Assembly: GCF_004801305.1 (NCBI RefSeq) | Contig: NZ_SSOD01000009.1 | Location: 1-64,000, forward strand | Reading direction: 5' to 3' | From: Pseudothauera rhizosphaerae | Lineage (GTDB): Bacteria > Pseudomonadota > Gammaproteobacteria > Burkholderiales > Rhodocyclaceae | Length of the DNA stretch: 64,000 nucleotides | Part shown: positions 57,056 through 64,000 of the stretch, piece by piece | How the letters are laid out: each line of letters starts with the position of its first letter | How positions within the stretch are numbered: position 1 is the stretch's first letter | Made by a program: the position numbers and the translations under genes | The notes under the pieces: model-generated | What the model was told of the DNA's origin: nothing | The model's input: the letters and a program-made list of their open reading frames with translations, nothing else | The model's database searches: none

Positions 57056-58678
57056 TCAGGCGCTGCGCAGGCCGAACACGCGGGTGAACAGCACAGCAGC
57101 GAGCGGCAGCAGCAGGCCCAGGGCGGTGACGGTGACCAGCAGCAGGCCCAGCTCGCTGTAGTCGGCCGGCACCTTGATGGCGCCGCTGGCCGCGTCGCGC
57201 ACTTCGCGGGTCACGGTGTAGATCTGGTTCAGGTACCTGGTGCCGAGCTGGGAGGCGGACAGGGCCAGGTTGGTGAAGGAGGCCATCACCGCGAAGAAGG
57301 TGGCCTTGAGGTGGGGCGGCGCGGAATTGGCGATCCAGGCCAGCATGGGCACCATGGACACCTGGCCCAGCGGCGATTCCAGCGCGGTGTTGGCGATGGC
57401 GATGAAGCGCGCGTCCACCACGCCGCCGGTCAGGCTCGCGGTCCATTCGTGCAGGCCGTGGTACATGCCGATGATGGGCAGGGACAGCACGGTGGCGGCC
57501 AGGGTCAGGAAGACCACGATGTGGGCGATGGATTTTTCCGCCATGAAGCGGCGGAACAGGAACAGGCCGGCCAGCGTGAGCGTGCTGACGATGAGGTCCA
57601 GGCGGGAAAGGAAGCTCTGGTCGAAGCCGAGCACGTCTATCATCCACCACCCGGAGCCGGCGCCGGACGTGGGCATGGCGCGGAACACGAAGATCACGAT
57701 CACCGTGCCCAGCAGGGTGCGCGCGGCCTCGGGGGAGAGTTCGCGCAGCAGCTTGGAGATCATGAAGCCGATGACCGCGAAGGAGCACGCGAAGATCAAC
57801 TCCTGGCCGTATTCCAGCCCCGACAGGCCGACGCCCAGCGTGATGGCGACGAACACCGCGCTGCCGCCCAGGATCCACCAGTTGGGGGCGGTGCGTTCCT
57901 CCGGTTCGTGCAGCAGGCGGTCGATTTCGGCGCGGTCGCGGCCCAGCGCCGCCAGCCGGCGCGCCTCGCGGCGCTTGAGGAAGCCGGCCAGCAGCACGCC
58001 GCTCACCGACAGCAGCGGGATGAGCAGCGCCAGTTCGTAGATGTGCAGGTAGATCGCCACCTTGTCCGCTTCGGGCAGATGCTCCGAGCCCTGGAACAGG
58101 GCGACGTTGGCGAGCGCCACCACCACCGTGCCGCCGATGATGGCCACGCGGCCGAGCATCTGCATGGTGGTGTGCATCAGGCGCACGGTTTCCGCCGGGA
58201 TCGGCTGGCCCCGCTCGTCTACGCGCGGCACGGCCTCCACGGTCATGGCGTCGGCCACCGCATCCTGCATCACGTAGCCCACCGGGGCGAGCAGCACCGA
58301 GAGCACGAACCAGGCCTCGGCCGGCATGAAGGCGCGCATGGCGTCCGGGCTGCCGATCAGGCCGATCATGATGGCGAGGCTGGCGGCGATCAGCGTCGCG
58401 CCCAGGTACACCAGCCCGGCCTTGTGGCGCCACAGCAGGTCCACCAGGTGGCCGATGGGCATCTTCAGCGCCCACGGGATGCCGGCCCAGAAGCCCAGGG
58501 CGGCGAGGAAGGCGGCCGACAGGTCCAGGTAGTCCTTGATGAAGAAGGTGCCGACGATGCCGGTGAGGCCCGAGACGCCGGCCGCCATGTACACCATCAG
58601 CGGCGGCAGGTAGGACAGCCGCATTTCGCGGCCGAGTTCGAGGATGTTGCGGTCGAACCAGCGGTACAGGGCGTTCAA
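57056..58678 (-). CDS. BT1/folate-biopterin-type MFS transporter
   Basis: The 540-aa membrane protein has 12 or more helices and resembles the BT1 (folate/biopterin transporter) group of the major facilitator superfamily. Visible features are AAGVSGLTGIVGTFFIKDYLD, GFWAGIPWALKMPIGHLVDL, APVGYVMQDAVADAMTVEAV and AMPTSGAGSGWWMIDVLGF. The substrate is uncertain; plant and protozoan relatives carry folates or S-adenosylmethionine. It has a 105-bp gap to the EF-G-like gene and lies 22 bp from lrgB. Confidence 0.75.
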   Translation of the reverse strand: MNALYRWFDRNILELGREMRLSYLPPLMVYMAAGVSGLTGIVGTFFIKDYLDLSAAFLAALGFWAGIPWALKMPIGHLVDLLWRHKAGLVYLGATLIAASLAIMIGLIGSPDAMRAFMPAEAWFVLSVLLAPVGYVMQDAVADAMTVEAVPRVDERGQPIPAETVRLMHTTMQMLGRVAIIGGTVVVALANVALFQGSEHLPEADKVAIYLHIYELALLIPLLSVSGVLLAGFLKRREARRLAALGRDRAEIDRLLHEPEERTAPNWWILGGSAVFVAITLGVGLSGLEYGQELIFACSFAVIGFMISKLLRELSPEAARTLLGTVIVIFVFRAMPTSGAGSGWWMIDVLGFDQSFLSRLDLIVSTLTLAGLFLFRRFMAEKSIAHIVVFLTLAATVLSLPIIGMYHGLHEWTASLTGGVVDARFIAIANTALESPLGQVSMVPMLAWIANSAPPHLKATFFAVMASFTNLALSASQLGTRYLNQIYTVTREVRDAASGAIKVPADYSELGLLLVTVTALGLLLPLAAVLFTRVFGLRSA

Positions 58679-58700
58679 GCGGGCTTCCCCTTCTTGTCGT

Positions 58701-59435
58701 TCAGAGGCCGAACAGGCGCATCGCGGCGGGCAGGATCAGGGGTAGGGTCAGGGCGGTGACGAGGCCGTTCAGGCCCATCGCCAGCGCGGCGAAGGCGCCG
58801 CACTGCTCGCTGACCTGGAAGGCGCGCGCGGTGCCGATGCCGTGGGCCGCCACGCCGGTGGCGAAGCCGCGCACGGCGTGGTCCTCGATGCGCATCAGGC
58901 GGAACAGGCCGCGGGCGCCGATGGCGCCGAGGATGCCGGTGAGGATGACCAGCACCGCGGTCAGGGAAGGCAGGCCGCCCAGGCTTTCGGCCACGCCCAT
59001 GGCGATGGGCGTGGTGACGCTCTTGGGGGCCAGCGACATCACCGACTGGGTGCTGGCGCCCAGCAGCGCGCCGATGCCGAAGGCCGACAGGGCGGCGGTC
59101 AGCGAACCGGCCGCGAGCGCGCCGAGCAGCGGCAGCAGCATCGTGCGCAGGCGCGGCAGTTGCGCGTAGAGCGGAACCGCCAGCGCCACCGTGGCCGGGC
59201 CGAGCAGGAAGTGCACGAACTGGGCGCCGTCGAAATAGGTCTGGTAGGCGGTGCCGGTGAGGCTCAGCACGGCCACCAGCAGGGCCACGGCGATCATCAC
59301 CGGGTTGGCGGCGGGGTGGAAGCGGGCGCGCTTGTACACCCACCAGGCGGCCTGGTAGGCCACCAGGGTCAGGGTGAGGCCCAGCAGCGGGGTGGTGGAG
59401 AGATAGACCCAGATCTCGTCGAAGCGCGGATTCAC
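58701..59435 (-). CDS. lrgB: LrgB/CidB-family membrane protein
   Basis: The 244-aa membrane protein is of the LrgB family. Signature segments include TPLLGLTLTLVAYQAAWWVY, SLAPKSVTTPIAMGVAESLG and RGFATGVAAHGIGTARAFQ. LrgA/LrgB pairs act in murein hydrolase control or export of small metabolites such as pyruvate or glycolate. The GTG start at 59435 overlaps the lrgA stop (GTGA), so the two are co-translated. Confidence 0.92.
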   Translation of the reverse strand: MNPRFDEIWVYLSTTPLLGLTLTLVAYQAAWWVYKRARFHPAANPVMIAVALLVAVLSLTGTAYQTYFDGAQFVHFLLGPATVALAVPLYAQLPRLRTMLLPLLGALAAGSLTAALSAFGIGALLGASTQSVMSLAPKSVTTPIAMGVAESLGGLPSLTAVLVILTGILGAIGARGLFRLMRIEDHAVRGFATGVAAHGIGTARAFQVSEQCGAFAALAMGLNGLVTALTLPLILPAAMRLFGL

Positions 59436-59794
59436 TGCCCGTCCTCCTTCTTCCCCTCGCCGCGGTGGGCCAGCGCCTGCAGCACCAGCGCCGTGACCGC
59501 CATCGCCAGGAAGGTGGAACCCACCACGCCGGCCAGCAGCGGCAGCCATTCGTCGGCCAGGCGCTGGTAGTGCAGCATCACGCCCACGCCGGCGGGCACG
59601 AAGAGCAGGGACAGGTGCTGCAGCAGGCCGCCGGCGGTGCGGCGCAGTTCGTCGTCCACGCGTCCGCGCACGACCAGGGTCAGGAAGAGCAGCAGCATGC
59701 CGATGACCGGGCCGGGCACCGGCAGGCCGAAGCCGCGGGCGATGATTTCGCCGACGAGCTGGTACACGAGCAGCAGGGTGAGTGCGCCTATCAT
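59432..59794 (-). CDS. lrgA: CidA/LrgA-family holin-like membrane protein
   Basis: The 120-aa protein has four helices and the CidA/LrgA pattern LVGEIIARGFGLPVPGPVIG, FLTLVVRGRVDDELRRTAGG and LFVPAGVGVMLHY. It precedes lrgB with a 4-base overlap. Glycolate or glyoxylate-type export by LrgAB relatives is described in some organisms and plants, so a link to photorespiratory carbon is possible but unproven here. Confidence 0.92.
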   Translation of the reverse strand: MIGALTLLLVYQLVGEIIARGFGLPVPGPVIGMLLLFLTLVVRGRVDDELRRTAGGLLQHLSLLFVPAGVGVMLHYQRLADEWLPLLAGVVGSTFLAMAVTALVLQALAHRGEGKKEDGQ

Positions 59795-59815
59795 GCGGTT
59801 CTTTCCGGTGTGGGC

Positions 59816-61105
59816 TCAGTGGCCGGATTCTTCGGCGGCCAGCGTGCGGCGCAGGCGCCGCAGGCCCAGGGCGACGAGGCCGGCGATGAGGGGGATGGAG
59901 ACCGCGGTGACCACCTCGGGCGTGGCCGGCAGGATATGGTCCTTGGCGCCCTTGGACAGATAGTTGACGAGCTGGGAGGCGTAGTAGGTGATCGCCACCA
60001 CCGACAGGCCTTCCACCGTCTCCTGCAGGCGCAGTTGCAGGCGGGCGCGGCGGTTCATCTGCGCCAGCAGCTCCTGGTTCTGGCGCTGCAGCTCGATGTC
60101 CACGCGGGTGCGCAGCAGTTGGGAGTTGCGCGCGATGCGGCCGGAGAGGTCTTCCTGGCGGCGGGCGATGGTGGCGCAGGTGTCGATGGCCGGCGTGAGG
60201 CGGCGGGCCATGAACTCGTCCATGGTCGGATAGCCGGTCACGCGCGTCTCGCGCAGTTCGTCGATGCGCTGGCGCACCAGGCGGTAGTAGGCCGCGGCGG
60301 CGCCGAAGCGGTAGGTGGTGTGGGCCACCGAGCGTTCCACCTCGGCCGCGAGCCGGGTCAGGCGGGCGAGCACCTCGCGCTCGTCCTCGGCGCTCTCGGC
60401 GCGGCCGATGCCGTCCATCAGGTCGGCCAGTTCGTCCTCGGCCCGGGACAGCAGGCGGCCGACTTCCTTGGCCACCGGGAAGGCGAGCAGGGCGATCACA
60501 CGGTAGGTCTCGATTTCCAGCAGGCGTTGCACCGTGCGCCCGGCCTGGCGCGGGGTGAGGGAGGCGTCCAGCACCAGGAAGCGGGAGAAGCCGTCGGCGA
60601 TCTGGAAATCGGTGAATACCCAGGCCGCGCCGTCGGCCACCGTGGACACCACGGACTGCCGTCCGGTGGACGACAGTCCGGCCATCACCGCGTCCGGCGC
60701 GAGCTCGGCCACCGGGCGCAGTTCGATATGAGTGGCGACGATGAGCAGCCCCGGAATCGCCTTGCGCCACGCGGCGGGCACGTCGAGCAGGGCCGTTTCC
60801 TCGCCCGCATCGCCCGCCTGGGTGCGGCGGAAGAAGGTGTAGCTGGAGAATTCGTTGTGGCGTTCCCACTTCAGCCGGAAGCGCCCGCTGTCGAGGAAGA
60901 AGTGCCCGCTGCCGGTATCCGGGGCGGGCAGGTTGAGTTGCTCGGCGAGCTGCTGCAGGTGCAGCGCCTCGCGCCCGACGCTGCCGGCTTCATGCAGGAA
61001 GGCCAGGTAGGTGACCCGCTCGGGCGTGTCCAGCGGTACCGGCGGGCGGGCATGGACTTCGTCGCTGAGGGTCTGGCGCAGCGGGTGCGATTGAAAGAGC
61101 GACAT
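59816..61105 (-). CDS. DUF3422 family membrane-anchored protein
   Basis: The 429-aa protein belongs to the DUF3422 family of unknown role. N-terminal blocks are LRQTLSDEVHARPPVPLDTP and RFRLKWERHNEFSSYTF. A long helical region follows (residues about 230-360, DEREVLARLTRLAAEVE and LQRQNQELLAQMNRRARLQL), with two C-terminal membrane segments (LSVVAITYYASQLVNYL and AVSIPLIAGLVALGLRRL). It starts at 61105 (MSLFQSHPLR). It is 21 bp upstream of lrgA and may be in one operon with lrgAB and the BT1-like gene. Confidence 0.88.
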   Translation of the reverse strand: MSLFQSHPLRQTLSDEVHARPPVPLDTPERVTYLAFLHEAGSVGREALHLQQLAEQLNLPAPDTGSGHFFLDSGRFRLKWERHNEFSSYTFFRRTQAGDAGEETALLDVPAAWRKAIPGLLIVATHIELRPVAELAPDAVMAGLSSTGRQSVVSTVADGAAWVFTDFQIADGFSRFLVLDASLTPRQAGRTVQRLLEIETYRVIALLAFPVAKEVGRLLSRAEDELADLMDGIGRAESAEDEREVLARLTRLAAEVERSVAHTTYRFGAAAAYYRLVRQRIDELRETRVTGYPTMDEFMARRLTPAIDTCATIARRQEDLSGRIARNSQLLRTRVDIELQRQNQELLAQMNRRARLQLRLQETVEGLSVVAITYYASQLVNYLSKGAKDHILPATPEVVTAVSIPLIAGLVALGLRRLRRTLAAEESGH

Positions 61106-61292
61106 GGGCGTCGGAGCGTGGATGAATCGCGCAAGAGTACCCGTGCATGCGCCTCGCGGGGAAGCCCCGGGGGCCATCGCGTCATGGCCGTGGGAGCGGG
61201 CCATGCGTGGCGGGTGGCGCAGAACCAATTCCGCGTTTGCTTGCCAGATTCCGTATTTACGTTTCCCCCGACGAGCACAAAGGAGGCGTGAG

Positions 61293-62168
61293 ATGGACGC
61301 AGCCCCTATGCAGCGACGGCGCGGCGCGGCAGGTGACGCGCGGCATCCTCTTGGTCCGTTTGCGATGCGATCGGCCGCAGCCCGCCTGGCCGGTCTGCTG
61401 TTCGCCGGTGCCGTGCTGGTGCTGGCGCAGCGGGCGCAGGCCCAAGTGCGGCTGGACGTGCCCTATGTGCCGACGCCGCCGAGCGTGGTGGAGGGCATGC
61501 TCAATCTGGCGGACGTGCGCCCGGGCGAACGGGTGGTGGACCTGGGCTGCGGCGACGGGCGCGTGGTGGTCTCCGCCGCGAGCCGCTTCGGGGCGCGCGG
61601 GCTGGGGGTGGACATCGATCCCCAGCGCATCCGCGAAGCCAGGGCCAATGCCGTCCGCGCGGGCGTCGAGGAGCGGGTCGAGTTCCGCCTCGGCGATCTG
61701 TTCGAGGTGGACCTGAGCGACGCCGACGTGCTCGCCATCTACCTGCTCGACGACGTCAACCTGCGCCTGCGGCCCACCATTCTGAGGCAGATGCGTCCGG
61801 GCACTCGGGTCGTGTCCCACGCCTTCGGCATGGGCAACTGGCGGCCCGACCGGCACGAGACGATAGACGGCAACAGCGTGTATCTGTGGATCGTGCCCGC
61901 GGACGTGGAAGGGCGCTGGCACATGGAGCGGAGCGGGCGGGGCGTGGAACTGTCGCTGCGCCAGTACTTCAGCGAACTGAGCGGCACGGCGACCGTAGAC
62001 GGGCGCGCGGTGCCGCTGCACGAAGGCCGGGTGCGCGGCGCCGAGGTGGAGTTCGCCTTCGAACTGGATGCGGGGACGGTGGAGCGCTTCCGCGGCCGGG
62101 TGGATGGCGGCCGCATCGTGGCCCAGGCCGACGATGATCCGTTCTGGGAAGCCGAGCGGGCGCCATGA
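61293..62168 (+). CDS. SAM-dependent methyltransferase with apparent signal peptide
   Basis: The 291-aa protein has class I methyltransferase motif I (ERVVDLGCGDGR, about residues 79-90), an acidic loop (GVDIDPQRIREA) and DVLAIYLLDDVN. It is preceded by YVPTPPSVVEGMLNLA, as in FAM173-type lysine methyltransferases. The N-terminus has a strong signal-like segment (MRSAAARLAGLLFAGAVLVL from residue 25, ending AQA-Q). SAM is cytoplasmic, so this is odd; it may be a membrane anchor. aaggagg precedes the ATG at 61293; a shorter start at 61365 is possible. Its stop overlaps the permease gene. Confidence 0.82.
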   Translation: MDAAPMQRRRGAAGDARHPLGPFAMRSAAARLAGLLFAGAVLVLAQRAQAQVRLDVPYVPTPPSVVEGMLNLADVRPGERVVDLGCGDGRVVVSAASRFGARGLGVDIDPQRIREARANAVRAGVEERVEFRLGDLFEVDLSDADVLAIYLLDDVNLRLRPTILRQMRPGTRVVSHAFGMGNWRPDRHETIDGNSVYLWIVPADVEGRWHMERSGRGVELSLRQYFSELSGTATVDGRAVPLHEGRVRGAEVEFAFELDAGTVERFRGRVDGGRIVAQADDDPFWEAERAP

Positions 62169-63523
62169 GCGGCCCGCGGCAGGGCGTGGCCGGGGCCGGC
62201 CAGCCCCGCGCCAGCCTGTCGGTGATCGACGGCGTGGCGATCATGGTGGGCATCGTCGTCGGCATCGGCATCTTCAAGACGCCCCCGCTGGTGGCGGCCA
62301 GCGTCGGCAGCGAGGCGGCCTTCATCGGCGCCTGGCTGGCGGGCGGCGCGATCACCCTGGCCGGGGCGCTGGTCTACGCCGAACTGGCCGCCGCCTACCC
62401 GGGCACCGGCGGCGAGTACCACTTTCTGGTGCGCGCCTTCGGACAATCCACCGGCTTTCTGTTCGCCTGGGCGCGCATCTCGGTGATCCAGACCGGCGCG
62501 ATTGCCGCGGTGGCCTTCGTCTTCGGCGACTACGCCCAGCAGATCCACGGGCTGGGGCATCGCGGCGCGGCGATCTACGCCGCGCTGGCACTGGTTCTGC
62601 TCACCCTGCTCAACCTGGCCGGCACCTTCCACGGCAAGCGTGTGCAGACCCTGTTCACAGCGATCACGCTGCTGGCCGTGCTGGCGGTGGCGCTGGCAGG
62701 GCTGGTGGGCAGCGCCGGCGCGGCGGCGCCGGAGCAGGCGGCGGCGGATTCCCCGGCGGTCGGGAGCGGGGCGCCGGGCCTGGCGCTGGTGTTCATCCTG
62801 CTCACCTACGGGGGCTGGAACGAGGCCGCCTACCTGTCCGCCGAAGTGCGCGACCTGCGCCGGGACATGGTGCGCATCCTGGTGTTCGGCACGCTGGCCG
62901 TCACCGGGGTGTACGTGCTGGTCAATCTGGCCTTTCTGCAGGCGCTCGGGCTGCAGGCGCTGCGGACCAGCGAGGCGGTGGGGGCGGACGTGATGCGCCA
63001 CGCCCTGGGCGCGGAGGCGGCGCTGGCGCTGAGCGCGGTGATCTGCTGTGCGGCGCTGAGCACGCTCAACGGCACGATCTTTACCGGGGCGCGCATCTAT
63101 CACGCCCTGGGGCAGGACATGCCGCCCCTGCGCGCCCTGGGGCTGTGGAACGGCCGGGGCAACAATCCGCGCGTGGCCATCCTGGTCCAGAGCGCCGTGG
63201 CCCTGGTCCTGATCGGCTTCGGTGCGGTGATGCAGGACGGTTTCAGGGCGATGGTGGAATACACCGCGCCGGTGTTCTGGTTCTTCCTGCTGCTGGTGGG
63301 GATCGCCTACTTCGTGCTGCGCCGCCGGGATGCGGGCCGGGAGCGGCCTTTCCGCGCGCCCTGGTATCCGCTCAAGCCGGCCCTGTTCTGCGCGGCCTGC
63401 GCCTGGCTGCTGTATTCCAGCCTGGTCTATACCGGGCTGGGGGCGCTGGTGGGCGTGGCGGTGCTGCTGCTCGGCGTGCCCTTCCTGGTGCTGGTGCGGC
63501 GGCGGATGCCGCCGCCCGGGTGA
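62165..63523 (+). CDS. APC-family amino-acid permease
   Basis: The 452-aa transporter has about 12 helices and the APC features SVIDGVAIMVGIVVGIGIF, AELAAAYPGTGGEYHFLVRA and LTYGGWNEAAYLSAEVRD. The GIGIF segment is where APC members bind the amino acid's alpha groups. A short Ala-rich loop near residues 190-210 is unusual. It is coupled to the methyltransferase (ATGA overlap), a combination seen rarely. The substrate is unknown. Confidence 0.9.
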   Translation: MSGPRQGVAGAGQPRASLSVIDGVAIMVGIVVGIGIFKTPPLVAASVGSEAAFIGAWLAGGAITLAGALVYAELAAAYPGTGGEYHFLVRAFGQSTGFLFAWARISVIQTGAIAAVAFVFGDYAQQIHGLGHRGAAIYAALALVLLTLLNLAGTFHGKRVQTLFTAITLLAVLAVALAGLVGSAGAAAPEQAAADSPAVGSGAPGLALVFILLTYGGWNEAAYLSAEVRDLRRDMVRILVFGTLAVTGVYVLVNLAFLQALGLQALRTSEAVGADVMRHALGAEAALALSAVICCAALSTLNGTIFTGARIYHALGQDMPPLRALGLWNGRGNNPRVAILVQSAVALVLIGFGAVMQDGFRAMVEYTAPVFWFFLLLVGIAYFVLRRRDAGRERPFRAPWYPLKPALFCAACAWLLYSSLVYTGLGALVGVAVLLLGVPFLVLVRRRMPPPG

Positions 63524-63548
63524 GGGGCCCGGACGGCGCGGCCGCAGC

Positions 63549-64000
63549 CTACTGCTGCTCGGGAACGATCAGGATTTCCACGCGGCGGTTCTGCGCGCGG
63601 CCGGCGGCGGTGCTGTTGTCGGCGATGGGGCGGCTCAGGCCGTAGCCCACGGCGATCAGGCGGTTGGCCTCCACGCCCTGCTGGATGAGGTAGCTGCGCA
63701 CGCTGGCGGCGCGGTTTTCCGACAGGGTCTGGTTGTAGGACGCGGCGCCGGTGGAGTCCGTGTGGCCTTCCACCTGCACCACGGTGCCGGGGTACTGGCG
63801 GATGCTGCCGGCGAGCTGGCCCAGCACCGGGCGGAACTGGGGCTTCACGTCGGCCCGGTTGGTGTCAAAGGTGATGTTCTCCGGCGCCTGCAGGCGGATG
63901 GTGTCGCCCTGGCGGCTCACCTCCACGCCGCTGCCTTCCATCTGGCGGCGCAGTTCGGCTTCCTGCTTGTCCATCTGGCGGCCGATCAGGCCGCCCACGG
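63549..64000 (-). CDS. OmpA-family outer-membrane protein (partial, 5' end missing)
   Basis: The visible 150 residues form the C-terminal OmpA-like peptidoglycan-binding domain. Key blocks are NITFDTNRADVKPQF, VQVEGHTDSTGAASYNQTLS and SENRAASVRSYL, ending AQNRRVEILI. A glycine-rich segment (GGLIGRQMDKQE) at the edge suggests a YiaD-like lipoprotein with a glycine zipper before the domain. The gene reads off the end of the window, so the start and signal lie beyond it. Confidence 0.9.
   Translation of the reverse strand, partial: VGGLIGRQMDKQEAELRRQMEGSGVEVSRQGDTIRLQAPENITFDTNRADVKPQFRPVLGQLAGSIRQYPGTVVQVEGHTDSTGAASYNQTLSENRAASVRSYLIQQGVEANRLIAVGYGLSRPIADNSTAAGRAQNRRVEILIVPEQQ

Noticed and set aside
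54851-58759. A 1302-residue plus-strand frame opposite the EF-G-like and BT1-like genes
   Set aside because: Low-complexity His, Gly and Ala-rich content and full overlap with two conserved genes show it is not coding.

Overview
The window is about 64 kb of GC-rich, densely packed chromosome with almost no mobile DNA. Gene content and protein style point to a betaproteobacterium, most likely Rhodocyclales (Thauera/Azoarcus-like). This is inferred from recognised protein families and gene order; no database search was possible. It carries a divergent cbbR/form IA RuBisCO locus, a glyoxylate bypass with AceK control, a cation-acetate symporter and housekeeping clusters typical of Betaproteobacteria. 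No phage, integrase, transposase, CRISPR array or tRNA gene was seen.

Layout. 1-0.2 kb: a 5S rRNA gene, presumably the end of an rrn operon. 0.3-7 kb: a MaoC-type hydratase, folE2, the isoprenoid block dxs-ispA-xseB (minus strand), a Rieske oxygenase and ispH. 7-13.6 kb (minus): fkpB, lspA, ileS, ribF, amiC, tsaE. 13.5-17.7 kb: queG and murI (plus), then a DMT transporter/SpoIIAA-like/rhodanese operon (minus). 17.8-23.7 kb: glpK-glpD, a two-component system and a divergent Spy/CpxP-like periplasmic protein. 23.8-34.5 kb: aceA, rraA-like, clpS-clpA, a cold-shock gene, rpmB, rpmG, radC, coaBC-dut-nudix and aceK. 34.9-39.9 kb: two unrelated isocitrate dehydrogenases in tandem and a zinc alcohol dehydrogenase. 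40-41.2 kb: a small region of lower GC with two unrecognised membrane-protein genes. 41.2-48.6 kb: a glyoxylate aminotransferase, a LysE exporter, cbbR, cbbL, cbbS and a DUF4212/sodium:solute symporter pair. 48.8-54.9 kb: a small membrane protein, a DUF1566 lipoprotein divergent from a two-component system, actP-yjcH and a lone DUF4212 gene. 54.9-64 kb: an EF-G-like GTPase, a BT1-type transporter, lrgAB, a DUF3422 protein, an exported-looking methyltransferase with an amino-acid permease, and an OmpA-family gene cut by the window edge.

How the genes fit together. Much of the window handles C2 and one-carbon flux: acetate uptake (actP), entry to the glyoxylate bypass (aceA), its gatekeeper (aceK acting on icd), a second isocitrate dehydrogenase that AceK is not known to regulate, CO2 fixation (cbbLS) and a transaminase able to remove glyoxylate. 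This suits a facultative autotroph that also lives on acetate or other short acids. No clearly new defence or mobile system was found. The best leads are the tandem isocitrate dehydrogenases beside aceK, the inverted repeat between cbbL and cbbS, a lone DUF4212 subunit, a REP element that supplies the stop codon of a histidine kinase, and a methyltransferase with a signal peptide.
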